From NCBI GenBank assembly GCA_964501925.1, contig CAZCTM010000008.1, positions 1 through 64,000 on the forward strand: a stretch of 64,000 bases of DNA, in the 5' to 3' direction. This document shows, piece after piece, positions 16,383 to 25,573 of this stretch (position 1 is the first letter of the stretch; every line of letters begins with the position of its first letter). The translations under genes and the position numbers were made by a program. Source of the DNA: CAYLYU01 sp964501925 (GTDB lineage: Bacteria > Pseudomonadota > Zetaproteobacteria > Mariprofundales > Mariprofundaceae). The notes beneath the pieces were generated by a model. The model was not told the DNA's origin. It was given only the letters and a program-made list of their open reading frames with translations, and did no database searches.

Positions 16383-17729
16383 ATGCGTTTTCTGCCCCAC
16401 ACTGATGCCGATCGCACTGCCATGCTTGACGCGATGGGCCTTGCATCGATGAATGAGCTGTTTTCCGACATTCCATCCTCCTTCCTTCTGGAGAAGGGAA
16501 GCCTCAACCTGCCATCCGCCAGATCCGAAGCCGAAATCATGCGCCATTTCATGGCAGAAGCGGATCGAAACCGGCATGCCGGTAGCATGCGCTGTTTCCT
16601 TGGAGCCGGAACCTATCATCATTTTATTCCGGCGGCCGTAAACTACATCATATCCAGAGGCGAATTTCTCACGGCATACACGCCTTACCAGCCTGAAATC
16701 GCTCAGGGAACACTGCAGGCCCTGTTTGAATTCCAGACCATGATCGCCCGCCTGACAGGGATGGAGATTGCCAATGCCTCCATGTATGACGCCGCGACAT
16801 CACTCGCCGAAGCGGCCCTGATGGCCCGGCGAATCACAAAGCGGACAAAGATCGTCCTTTCCAGAGCAGTCAACCCGCGTTACAGGAGAGTGGCTAAAAA
16901 CTATCTCGGAAGGCTAGAAGGCGACATTGAGGAGGCCCCCTGTCGTCCGTTTGGCACGGATATCGAAGCCTTACACCGGCTTGTCGATGAGAAAACCGCC
17001 TGCGTGATCGTGCAGTATCCGGACTTCTTCGGTTCGGTCTTTGATCTCGCGGCTGTTCGCAGTCTCTGCGATTCACACGGTTGCCTCTTCATCGTGGCCT
17101 TCTCCGATGTCTCAGCATTCGGACTGATCACTCCGCCAGGCCATTTCGGAGCAGACATCGTGGTCGGTTCCGGACAGTCGCTGGGCATTCCCATGGCCTT
17201 TGGCGGCCCGCACCTCGGACTGTTTGCCTGCAAACAGACCTATCTGCGTCAGATGCCCGGAAGGATATGCGGCATGACGAGCGACATCCATGGTCGGCGC
17301 GGATTCGTGCTGACACTCTCCACGCGCGAACAGCACATCCGCCGTGACCGGGCAACCTCCAACATCTGCACGAATCAAGGACTGATGTGTACCGCTGCGG
17401 CCGTTTATCTGTCCCTGCTTGGGGATGTGGGCCTTCGTACCGTTGCCGAGCGATCGGCCGCCGCCCTCCAATATCTGATTTCCGGCCTGCCAGCGCATGT
17501 CAGGGCTGCTGACGGTGCTCGTTACAACGAGACGGTCCTCAGTTTTGCTAACCGCCCGGCACGGGATCGGTTCCTCATGGAGGCTGAAAAGAAGGGTATC
17601 TTTGCAGGTATTCCCCTGGAACAACTGGAGAAAGGACACAACCCCAGGCATCTGCTGGTTGCCACGACGGAAATGATCAACACGGAGGACATCAGCGACT
17701 ACCTCCGGGTAATGGAGACGTCCACATGA
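16383..17729 (+). CDS. gcvPA: Glycine dehydrogenase (decarboxylating) subunit 1
   Basis: 448 residues; N-terminal half of the split P protein. RFLPHTDADRTAMLDAMG, FLGAGTYHHFIPA, YTPYQPEIAQGTLQALFEFQ and ICTNQGLMCTAAAVYL are conserved. GGAAGGA 6-7 bases before the ATG at 16383 favours it over the TTG two codons earlier. Works as a heterotetramer with GcvPB, which holds the PLP. Stop overlaps gcvPB. Confidence 0.95.
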   Translation: MRFLPHTDADRTAMLDAMGLASMNELFSDIPSSFLLEKGSLNLPSARSEAEIMRHFMAEADRNRHAGSMRCFLGAGTYHHFIPAAVNYIISRGEFLTAYTPYQPEIAQGTLQALFEFQTMIARLTGMEIANASMYDAATSLAEAALMARRITKRTKIVLSRAVNPRYRRVAKNYLGRLEGDIEEAPCRPFGTDIEALHRLVDEKTACVIVQYPDFFGSVFDLAAVRSLCDSHGCLFIVAFSDVSAFGLITPPGHFGADIVVGSGQSLGIPMAFGGPHLGLFACKQTYLRQMPGRICGMTSDIHGRRGFVLTLSTREQHIRRDRATSNICTNQGLMCTAAAVYLSLLGDVGLRTVAERSAAALQYLISGLPAHVRAADGARYNETVLSFANRPARDRFLMEAEKKGIFAGIPLEQLEKGHNPRHLLVATTEMINTEDISDYLRVMETST

Positions 17730-19213
17730 GCAGGGCAAGAATCTCCGGAGCCACCGGACTTGTTCACGAGGAGCCCCTTCTTTTTGAGCGCGCCCACGAT
17801 CAGGCCAAAGCTATCAGCCTGCCGGGTGTTGAGGGCGAGACCTCCCCCGAGATGAACGCCTTTATCCGTCAGAAGGAGGCGGGCATACCCGCGCTTTCCG
17901 AACCGGAATGCGTCCGCCATTTTGTGCGCCTGAGCCAGTGGAACCACGGTATCGAAACGGGCTTTTACCCTCTGGGATCCTGCACGATGAAATACAACCC
18001 GCGGGTGAATGAAGACATCGCCAGGCTTCCGGGATTCGCTGAACTCCACCCCGAACAGCCGGCTGACAGCGTCCAGGGTTTACTGGCCATTCTTTACGAG
18101 CTCCAGGAATGGCTCGGGGAGATTGTTGGCCTGCCCCATGTGACCCTCCAGCCTGCCGCAGGCGCCCACGGTGAACTTACCGGCCTGATGATGATACGGG
18201 CGCTACTGGATTTGAGGGGAGAGACCCAAAGGGACAGGGTGCTGGTTCCTGACTCAGCCCATGGCACCAATCCAGCCTCCTCCAGTCTCTGTGGCATGCG
18301 AACGGTTGAGCTTAAATCAGGTCCGGATGGCCGCATCGATCTGGAGAAGCTGAAAATGCACCTTGATGACAGGGTGGCGGCTCTGATGCTCACCAATCCC
18401 AATACGGCCGGCCTGTTCGAGTCGGATATCGATGAAATTTGCACCCTCGTTCACGCAGCCGGAGGACTGGTTTACGGTGACGGCGCAAATCTTAACGCCC
18501 TGGTCGGGATTGCCAGACCTGGTGACATGGGCATCGACTGCCTCCACATCAACGTCCACAAAACCTTCTCCACGCCCCATGGAGGGGGTGGTCCGGGCGG
18601 AGGGCCGGTGGCCGTGAATGAAACGCTCGCCCCGTTTCTGCCGGTTCCAAGAATCGTGAAGAAAGATAAGGGATACCAGCTCGATTATGAGGCCGAACAT
18701 TCCATCGGTCCCGTACTCGGCAGCATAGGCCAGACAGGGGTGCTTATCCGCGCCGCAGCCTATATCGCGGCCTTTGGTCGTGAATACCTGCACCACATAG
18801 CCGGGGATGCCGTGCTGAACGCCAACTATGTCCTGCACCGCCTCAAGGAGGCCTACCATGCTCCCTTTCCCGGCCCGTGCAAACACGAGTGTCTTCTCAC
18901 GGATGAAAGGCAGCAGCGGCATGGCATCAAGACACTGGATATCGCCAAGCGCCTGATCGATTTTGGCTGTCACCCCATGACCGTGTATTTTCCACTCATT
19001 GTCCACGGGGCCATGCTCATTGAACCGACGGAAACGGAATCAAAGGAAACTCTGGATACATTTTGCGAGGCCATGCTGCAGATCGCCAGGGATGTCGAGG
19101 AAGGAAACACGGCAGATTTCCACACCGCACCGGTCAAACCCATTCGGGGCCGGCTGGATGAAACCACGGCAGCGCGAAAACCGGTGCTCACCTGGAGCGA
19201 GCCGGACGATTAA
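17726..19213 (+). CDS. gcvPB: Glycine dehydrogenase (decarboxylating) subunit 2
   Basis: 495 residues; C-terminal half of the split P protein, with the PLP lysine in HINVHKTFSTPHGGGGPG. Decarboxylates glycine and passes aminomethyl to GcvH. The 4-base overlap with gcvPA suits stoichiometric translation. It ends 10 bases from the convergent phosphatase gene, leaving no room for a separate terminator. Confidence 0.96.
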   Translation: MSRARISGATGLVHEEPLLFERAHDQAKAISLPGVEGETSPEMNAFIRQKEAGIPALSEPECVRHFVRLSQWNHGIETGFYPLGSCTMKYNPRVNEDIARLPGFAELHPEQPADSVQGLLAILYELQEWLGEIVGLPHVTLQPAAGAHGELTGLMMIRALLDLRGETQRDRVLVPDSAHGTNPASSSLCGMRTVELKSGPDGRIDLEKLKMHLDDRVAALMLTNPNTAGLFESDIDEICTLVHAAGGLVYGDGANLNALVGIARPGDMGIDCLHINVHKTFSTPHGGGGPGGGPVAVNETLAPFLPVPRIVKKDKGYQLDYEAEHSIGPVLGSIGQTGVLIRAAAYIAAFGREYLHHIAGDAVLNANYVLHRLKEAYHAPFPGPCKHECLLTDERQQRHGIKTLDIAKRLIDFGCHPMTVYFPLIVHGAMLIEPTETESKETLDTFCEAMLQIARDVEEGNTADFHTAPVKPIRGRLDETTAARKPVLTWSEPDD

Positions 19214-19223
19214 GGGGCTGGTT

Positions 19224-19718
19224 TCATTCCCTTCTGCCAGCCGGAATGGCCTGCCCGGCAATCAAACGGTCAAGCCACGCATTGGCATGATGAACAATCT
19301 GCCCATAGACCCTGACATACACATCTACGCCCATGCCATAGGGGTCATCGATATCCCTGCCGGCCAGTGCTCCCCGGGACATGTGCGAGAGCAAAAAGAT
19401 CCTGTCAGCGGTTTGGGGATACATGCGTTCGATCATCTTTCCTTGCCTCCGCTCCATCACCAGAATAAGCCCCGCACGTTCAACCATGACATCATCCAGA
19501 GGGCAAGCACGATGGCCTGAGAGATCCACATCGAATCGCCTAGCGGCCATCATGGCCTCGGCCGTCACCCGGTTCCCGGAATAAGCCATCAAACCACAGC
19601 TTCGAACTTCTTGCGCTTTTTTTGCCTCCAGCAAGCGTTTCTCCAGATAGCGGGCTGCAAACGGACTTCGGCAGATGTTACCCGTGCAGACAACCAGAAC
19701 TGGTCCTGAAAACATCAC
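19224..19718 (-). CDS. Low-molecular-weight protein-tyrosine phosphatase family
   Basis: 164 residues. The P-loop VLVVCTGNICRSPFAARYLE has the C(X)5R signature near the N-terminus and the general-acid loop is DIDDPYGMG (Asp-Pro-Tyr). Such enzymes dephosphorylate tyrosine kinases of exopolysaccharide export, or act as arsenate-reductase relatives; the DPYG loop favours phosphatase. The ATG overlaps the dnaQ-like stop, so it ends the mla-asmA-dnaQ transcript unit. Confidence 0.88.
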   Translation of the reverse strand: MMFSGPVLVVCTGNICRSPFAARYLEKRLLEAKKAQEVRSCGLMAYSGNRVTAEAMMAARRFDVDLSGHRACPLDDVMVERAGLILVMERRQGKMIERMYPQTADRIFLLSHMSRGALAGRDIDDPYGMGVDVYVRVYGQIVHHANAWLDRLIAGQAIPAGRRE

Positions 19719-20479
19719 GCCTCAAGGGGCCCATTCTCACCACACTTGGACGACATCAGCCAGATCGCCCTGCCGCTTTCCTGATGAATACGTTTCAACA
19801 TGGCCTCGTGCGCTGCCAGATCCTCCTCGAGAAGGGGGGGGGGAGGACGGCGCATGATGGCTGCCGTTTCAACCCGCTCGTCACGGTTAGAGACCAGCTC
19901 CGGTAACTGCACAAAGCTGGATGCAGGCTGACTGGGTATATCCATCGCAAGGGAAAACTGTCGCCCCCCTGTCATGTTCAGATAGACCTCAGCCAGCAAC
20001 GCCGAGTCAAGCAGCGCACCATGCAGCCTGCGGTGAGCGCGTTCGACGCCGTAACGATCACACAGGGCGTCAAGATTATTCCTCTGATGGGGGTGCTTTT
20101 TGCGGGCATATGCGAGTGTGTCGATGACCGGAACGTCGTGGATGTTAGGAAACCCGCTCAAACGCAACTCATTCATGATAAAGGCCAGATCGAACGATGC
20201 ATTGTGAATGACCAATGTAGCCCCTTCGATAAACCGAAGAAAATCCTGAGCGATATCCCTGAAGGGAGGTTTGTCCCGCACCTTGTCATTATCAATGCCA
20301 TGGATCCGCACCACTTCGGCCGGGATCTCCCGCTCCGGGTTGATGTAGTGATGAAAGACATGGCCCTCACCGGAGAGCACCTTGCGGTTGATCACCTCTA
20401 TGGCACCGATCTCAACCATCCGGTCCCCGTTAAGTGGCGACAGGCCGGTGGTTTCGGTATCCAGCATGATCAGACGCAT
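19715..20479 (-). CDS. dnaQ: DnaQ-family 3'-5' exonuclease (DNA polymerase III epsilon)
   Basis: 254 residues from MRLIMLDTETTG. ExoI LDTETTG, ExoII HNASFDLAFI and ExoIII RRLHGALLDSALLAEVYL (His-Asp) are all intact, so it should be an active DEDDh proofreading exonuclease. The C-terminal region lacks an obvious extra domain, as in bacterial epsilon. A TTG at 20515 would extend the frame by 12 residues. Encoded between the AsmA-like gene and the phosphatase. Confidence 0.9.
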   Translation of the reverse strand: MRLIMLDTETTGLSPLNGDRMVEIGAIEVINRKVLSGEGHVFHHYINPEREIPAEVVRIHGIDNDKVRDKPPFRDIAQDFLRFIEGATLVIHNASFDLAFIMNELRLSGFPNIHDVPVIDTLAYARKKHPHQRNNLDALCDRYGVERAHRRLHGALLDSALLAEVYLNMTGGRQFSLAMDIPSQPASSFVQLPELVSNRDERVETAAIMRRPPPPLLEEDLAAHEAMLKRIHQESGRAIWLMSSKCGENGPLEA

Positions 20480-20518
20480 GGGCCTTACTCTATCCCCCTC
20501 ATCTGTGATACCCAATGA

Positions 20519-23500
20519 TTATCTTTGATGCTGTTCAGGGTGAGGCATTTCATCCTGCTCCTTCCCAAACCAGTTGCTCGGTAGGGACAAAAGCGTCTCC
20601 AGGAGACCGGGCGAATCAAGTCCGGCCTCCTTGGGATCAAGCTTGTCCACTTTTGCATCGGACAGGGGCCCGTGCACATGGTAAACCTTGCGCATCACGC
20701 TTCGTGAGCTCCCACCGATCACGTCTCTGAGCAAGGGTATTTTGCCGATGATCGCATCAATGTTCTGGAAAGGCCTGATGACGAGAAGCAGATCAACCGT
20801 TTGAGCCTCAAGGTCCATGCTGCCATGACCTGCCAAATCAAATGCGGAGGCCCTGAAGGCAGCCTTGCGCAACTTCGCCTGTCTGCCGGCAAGATCCGCC
20901 TCGATCTGCAATCGTTTGTAATGGATCCCGGGGCCAATAAGATCCTTCCTCTGGGCGAGCAGGAGCTTGGGCAGATCAGCAAGGCTCGCGGCCGCCAGAA
21001 CCCTGGTCAGGGTCCCCCCTTCCAGTATACGACCATCATCAACGCGGAGTCTTGCCCTGCCTTTCATGCCACTCCACCACGGTTGATCGGGTGCCATCTC
21101 TCCACTCCCCAGAAACAATGCTCGAAACTTGCCTCCCTGAAAACGGTCGGACCATTTCATTTCTGTGAGAAGCCGGCTGAAGTCATCTCCTTGCAGCTGC
21201 ATAAAGCCTTTCCAGCCCAGATGACCGTTCTGATGCAGGGACACCTTGGCGCTGATGAGAAACTTCTGCTGCCAGAGAGAGGCCGAAAGCTGATAAATAT
21301 CTATCTCGTTTGGCCTTGAGCGATGAAACTGGGCATCGATATCCGCAAAGGTGAGGCCACTGATCACCAGGTTTTCCGCTCTCAGGTGTTCCACACCTTC
21401 ACCCGGTAGAGAGATCTTTGCCTGGACCCCTGTCAGTTTGGCGCCCCCCCAGTTCAACTGGTCAAGAAACAGGCGAATCAATATTTTTCTGCCACCCAGA
21501 TCCCGCATCCTCGGTGTGGATTCGGGAAGAAATCCCTGCGTCAGGTACTTTCCATCAATGGACAACTCCAGGGACCCATCGTCAACCATGGTCAGATTGA
21601 GCCGTGCGTCAATGGCAGGCGTTTCCAGCTTTTCGAGCATAAGAAATCTTTTCGTGGGGGTATATTCACCATGCCCGGAAAGGCGCATGATGTTTCCCTT
21701 GCTTGCAAGTGAGGTCAGCTGAAACCCGTCTTCAAGCTCGATCCCATCAAATGAAACCGAAAACGGATCCCCCTTGCTCTTGATGGACCCCAGCCAGTGC
21801 CTCCAGCTCGCAAACTGGAAATCGATCGCTCCATTCCAGCGACCGTCATCAAAACGCAATCCGATCTCAACCTCTCCCTGGGGGGCTACAATCGGGAGGC
21901 GGTATTTCTGGACAATCGAATTCAACTCGGCTCGCGCACCCGCATCCATACGGCGCAAGCTCCAGCCATGGGATCCGACCGGAACAGCCTCCAGGTCCAC
22001 GGTCCCCTTAATACCTTCCGTGGCGGTCTGCATTCCCTCGATGCGGACACCCTTCTCGCTATCCCAATTGATCGTACCGTCTGTGAGCTGCACATCCCTG
22101 CTAGCCAGGGTGATCTCCCAGGCGGGGTCCGGTTTCATGCTCACCGCCCCTTTACGGGGTTCAGACTCCTCGGGAACCCATTCAAGGGCAAACTCCCCGC
22201 TGGCAGGGGCCTGAAGAAACTTTAGATCCGGAACAGCCTCCTCCATTCCCAGCCAGTCTCGAAGGGCAATGACATCAATCTGGCCACGGCCCTTCATGTC
22301 CAGAACAATATTTTTCCAGTCACGGATCAGAAGGTCGCCGGCGATCTGACCAACACCATGGGGCAAAAAGGCCCTGGACACACTTGCCTTAAGCCCATCC
22401 TGGTTCAGCTGAACAAGGGCGTGAACATCCGTTAAACGCCCCTCTCCGGGGACCAGGGCAATGTCTGCACTGGCAACGCTTGCCCTCAGGACAAAGGCGA
22501 TCTCATCAAGACCGGCCACTTCAGGAAGACCCCACAACGCCGGCCAGTTAACCACAAGTTCGCCCTGCATGTTACTGGCCATCCCTTCATGCATCTCCGC
22601 AAGCCAGGCATGCCACTTCTCATCGCCCAAACCTTTTAACCAGGGCCACATGACGGGCATGGAAAGAACACCGTCCTTCATATGCAACCGAAGTTTCTCA
22701 TCCTTCCATTCTCCCCATAACCGCAAATGGCTGCGGCCGGATTTCCAGGCCAGCTCCCTGAAACGGATTTCTTTCGGGCTGCTGTCCGACACCGGCCAGT
22801 CCACATCGGCCAGGGCTCGCATGCTTGATATGGGCAGCAGAGAATCTCCGGCTTGGTCGACAAACATGGTCTTTCCCCTGCCATGCACCTCTATCTCGAC
22901 ATTCCACAAGTTGTCTCCCGATTTGACCACGCGGGCCTCCCCGGATAGCCCCCCCCTGAAAGGCTTGCGGAATTTCATTGGAAGCCAGTCAAGATTCTGC
23001 CATTTTAGTTCCAGCAAACGGGGAAATCTGTTCTCCGCCAACAGGAGCCTGAGATGAATCCCCGGAGAGCGGGCTACAAACTCTCCATCTTTGACATCGA
23101 AATCCAGATCCAGATGCCTTATTCCACCGGACTCCTCGCCATATCTCCAGTTGATGTTCGCATCTTCAAGGCTGACAAACATGGGAAGAGAAGGAGTTCC
23201 TGTCTCCCATTGCTCAGGTATCCGAATCTTTATCTCGGGATGAAGAACCCGGACGGATTTGACTTCAATGTCACCAAGCAACAATTGCAGCAGAGAGACA
23301 CGCACGGCCAGATCCGCCTTTTCAACATGCAGGGACTCATCGTTGGTTGTGAGAGAGAGATCCTCCGCCTTGACCCAGACATGGCCGGTCCACGACCAGG
23401 ACAGCCTGCCAAATGAAAGTTCTCTCAGATCGAGATTGTTGCGTAAAAGATTCTGGATTTCGGGCCGGAACTCATTCAGATCGGGGCCATACCAATACAG

Positions 23501-23584
23501 CCAGGCAACTGTCGCCACAAGAAAAAAACACAAAAGCAGCAACACGCGCCTCACCGAGGCGCCAAACGCTAGCAATTGCCGCAT
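20519..23584 (-). CDS. AsmA/YhdP-like inner-membrane protein, putative phospholipid transport bridge
   Basis: 1021 residues with one N-terminal membrane anchor (about 13-31, VLLLLCFFLVATVAWLYWYG) and a very long beta-rich periplasmic body. Segments such as the N-terminal LRELSFGRLSWSWTGHVWVKAEDL and the C-terminal AFDLAGHGSMDLEAQTVDLL resemble AsmA_2/YhdP and DUF3971 proteins. YhdP, TamB and YdbH are thought to form hydrophobic grooves carrying phospholipids to the outer membrane. It directly follows mlaC, supporting a lipid-transport role. AGGAAAT lies before the ATG. Which of the AsmA-clan paralogues it equals is open. Confidence 0.75.
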   Translation of the reverse strand: MRQLLAFGASVRRVLLLLCFFLVATVAWLYWYGPDLNEFRPEIQNLLRNNLDLRELSFGRLSWSWTGHVWVKAEDLSLTTNDESLHVEKADLAVRVSLLQLLLGDIEVKSVRVLHPEIKIRIPEQWETGTPSLPMFVSLEDANINWRYGEESGGIRHLDLDFDVKDGEFVARSPGIHLRLLLAENRFPRLLELKWQNLDWLPMKFRKPFRGGLSGEARVVKSGDNLWNVEIEVHGRGKTMFVDQAGDSLLPISSMRALADVDWPVSDSSPKEIRFRELAWKSGRSHLRLWGEWKDEKLRLHMKDGVLSMPVMWPWLKGLGDEKWHAWLAEMHEGMASNMQGELVVNWPALWGLPEVAGLDEIAFVLRASVASADIALVPGEGRLTDVHALVQLNQDGLKASVSRAFLPHGVGQIAGDLLIRDWKNIVLDMKGRGQIDVIALRDWLGMEEAVPDLKFLQAPASGEFALEWVPEESEPRKGAVSMKPDPAWEITLASRDVQLTDGTINWDSEKGVRIEGMQTATEGIKGTVDLEAVPVGSHGWSLRRMDAGARAELNSIVQKYRLPIVAPQGEVEIGLRFDDGRWNGAIDFQFASWRHWLGSIKSKGDPFSVSFDGIELEDGFQLTSLASKGNIMRLSGHGEYTPTKRFLMLEKLETPAIDARLNLTMVDDGSLELSIDGKYLTQGFLPESTPRMRDLGGRKILIRLFLDQLNWGGAKLTGVQAKISLPGEGVEHLRAENLVISGLTFADIDAQFHRSRPNEIDIYQLSASLWQQKFLISAKVSLHQNGHLGWKGFMQLQGDDFSRLLTEMKWSDRFQGGKFRALFLGSGEMAPDQPWWSGMKGRARLRVDDGRILEGGTLTRVLAAASLADLPKLLLAQRKDLIGPGIHYKRLQIEADLAGRQAKLRKAAFRASAFDLAGHGSMDLEAQTVDLLLVIRPFQNIDAIIGKIPLLRDVIGGSSRSVMRKVYHVHGPLSDAKVDKLDPKEAGLDSPGLLETLLSLPSNWFGKEQDEMPHPEQHQR

Positions 23585-23623
23585 ATTTCCTGATCCCTGG
23601 GCTCTAACCGCCCTATATTGGTT

Positions 23624-24226
23624 TTACCCGTCTTCCTTTTTCATGTTTTCAATCTTGGCCTCAAGTTGTCGTATAAGACCCTCGTATCCTTTCTTCTTGT
23701 AGATCGTCCTGAAATCCGTTCTGAAGGTTGAAACCAGGCTGAGACCCTCGATGCGTATGTCGTAGACTCGCCACTGGCCGCCCTTCAGTTTCAGGGAGTA
23801 CTGGACAGGAATGGATCTGTTCTCATCGATAATCATGGTGTCTACACGGGCCCGCTTACCGTCGACTCGAACATCCCCGTATTCCACGATCTGGCCCTTG
23901 TAGCTGGCAAGGCGATTCCCATATGAGCGTTCCAGCAGTTCACGAAACACATCGACAAAATGCTCTTTCTGCCTGGAATCGATCTTTTTCCAACTGCGTC
24001 CAAGGCTTCGTTTGCTCATCTCGACAAAATCAAAATATTTTTCCACTGCTTCTCGGATCGCCTGCCTGTCTTCAGACCGCAGCCGACCCTGATCAGGCCG
24101 GGCCTTCAAGACCTGAAGCACGCCGTCTACGGCAGCCTGAACCACAGCCTTGGGATCGGAATGGGCTTCAGCATGAACGGAAAGCGACATCAGTGCCGCC
24201 AGCACTATCCCAAGGAAAATCTTCAT
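23624..24226 (-). CDS. mlaC: MlaC, periplasmic phospholipid-binding protein
   Basis: 200 residues with a signal peptide ending near SVHAEA. The body (VEKYFDFVEMSKRSLGRSWKK, LLERSYGNRLASYKGQIVEYG) is the Tol_Tol_Ttg2 fold that shuttles a phospholipid between MlaA at the outer membrane and MlaFEDB at the inner membrane. AGGAGG 8 bases before the ATG at 24226 decides the start over a GTG three codons earlier. Confidence 0.93.
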   Translation of the reverse strand: MKIFLGIVLAALMSLSVHAEAHSDPKAVVQAAVDGVLQVLKARPDQGRLRSEDRQAIREAVEKYFDFVEMSKRSLGRSWKKIDSRQKEHFVDVFRELLERSYGNRLASYKGQIVEYGDVRVDGKRARVDTMIIDENRSIPVQYSLKLKGGQWRVYDIRIEGLSLVSTFRTDFRTIYKKKGYEGLIRQLEAKIENMKKEDG

Positions 24227-24321
24227 GACATTCACCTCCTATCCGTCGTAGGTATCAAGGATGATACGCCACAAGCCATGAGAAATCATGGCCATTAATT
24301 CTTCCGGTACAGCGATGTCCA

Positions 24322-24780
24322 TCACTTAGGCGCCTCACTCCCGGAATAAATGAACTTTGCGATCAGATCCTCAATATTAAGAACGGATTCCGTCTCTTCA
24401 ATTATCTCACCCGCCTTGAGAAACTCATCATCGGCACCCTGCGAAATCCGGACATAACGGTCCCCGATAATCCCTTTCGTCCTCACAGAGGCAATGGCGT
24501 CCCGGGTTATTTTCACTCCCTCATTAATGTGGATATCCAGCAATGCCTCATCGTCATTCACCAGCTTTACCCTCTCGACGCGACCCACGGAGACACCGGC
24601 AATCATGACATCTGCACCTTCGCGGATCCCCCCGACATCATCAAAGCGAGCCTGAATCGAATAGCCGGTTTGGCCCAGGCCACCGACCTCTCCCAACTTG
24701 AGGGCCAAATATGTCATACCGATGATGCCGATAAAGACAAAGACACCAACACTGATTTCTATCCCTCTGTACGATGCCAT
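24322..24780 (-). CDS. mlaD: MlaD, MCE-domain subunit of the phospholipid transporter
   Basis: 152 residues from MASYRGIEISVGVFVF. One N-terminal membrane helix is followed by an MCE domain (about 40-118; RFDDVGGIREGADVMIAGVSVGRV, TKGIIGDRYVRISQG), which hexamerises into a lipid tunnel in the periplasm. Length matches MlaD of other proteobacteria. It lies 10 bases after mlaE; GGAG precedes the ATG. Confidence 0.95.
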   Translation of the reverse strand: MASYRGIEISVGVFVFIGIIGMTYLALKLGEVGGLGQTGYSIQARFDDVGGIREGADVMIAGVSVGRVERVKLVNDDEALLDIHINEGVKITRDAIASVRTKGIIGDRYVRISQGADDEFLKAGEIIEETESVLNIEDLIAKFIYSGSEAPK

Positions 24781-24790
24781 GGGCAAGCTC

Positions 24791-25570
24791 CTATAGGAAA
24801 AAAGATGTTAAGACGTAGTCCAGCGCCAGGATACCAACCGATGAGGCAACCACTGCCTGGGTTGTGGCCTGTCCCACACCTTCGGTTGACGGCTTGGCGC
24901 GGTAACCGATATAGGTGCATATCACACCAACCAGAAATCCAAACCCGATCGCCTTTACCCAACCGGCGTTCAGGTCATGCATGGTGACCTTGGCCTCCAT
25001 TTCAGCCACAAACGCACCCGAATTCACGCCAAGGAGGTCAACACCGATGATGTATCCCGCAGCGATACCAACAAGGTCGAATATGGCTACCAGGAGGGGC
25101 AGGGAGAGCGTCGTGGCAACAATGCGCGGCATGATGATGCGGGCACGTGGATCCACCGCCATCATCTCCAGGGCATCCACCTGTTCCGTTACCCGCATGA
25201 TGCCAATCTCCGCAGTAATGGCCGATCCGGCCCGACCCGTAAGCATCAGCGCTGCCAGAACCGGTCCCAGTTCACGAATGATGGACAGGGCAACCGCGGA
25301 ACCAAGAAGTGTTTCCGAGCCAAACTTGGCAAGGGTGTAATATCCCTGCAGGCCCAGAACCATGCCCGTAAATGCGCCGGTAATGATAATGATGACCAGT
25401 GAACCCACACCGACCATATGCATCTGAATGACCAGATGCCTGCCCTGCCATGGCGGCAGGAAAAGCATACGAAGAGATGCGGCACTCAGACTGGCGGCAT
25501 CTCCCAGCTTCTGGAGCATATGCAGAAAACGGCTGCCCAGGCGGCCAAACATGTTTGCCAAGAGGTCCAA
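24791..25570 (-). CDS. mlaE: MlaE, permease of the phospholipid ABC transporter
   Basis: 259 residues. LQGYYTLAKFGSETLLGSAVALSIIRELGPVLAALMLTGRAGSA-type conserved core (EIGIMRVTEQVDAL, DPRARIIMPR) and five or so membrane segments are characteristic. It follows mlaF by three bases. MlaB (STAS subunit) is not in this operon, a common loss outside enterics. Confidence 0.96.
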   Translation of the reverse strand: MDLLANMFGRLGSRFLHMLQKLGDAASLSAASLRMLFLPPWQGRHLVIQMHMVGVGSLVIIIITGAFTGMVLGLQGYYTLAKFGSETLLGSAVALSIIRELGPVLAALMLTGRAGSAITAEIGIMRVTEQVDALEMMAVDPRARIIMPRIVATTLSLPLLVAIFDLVGIAAGYIIGVDLLGVNSGAFVAEMEAKVTMHDLNAGWVKAIGFGFLVGVICTYIGYRAKPSTEGVGQATTQAVVASSVGILALDYVLTSFFL

Positions 25571-25573
25571 GAC

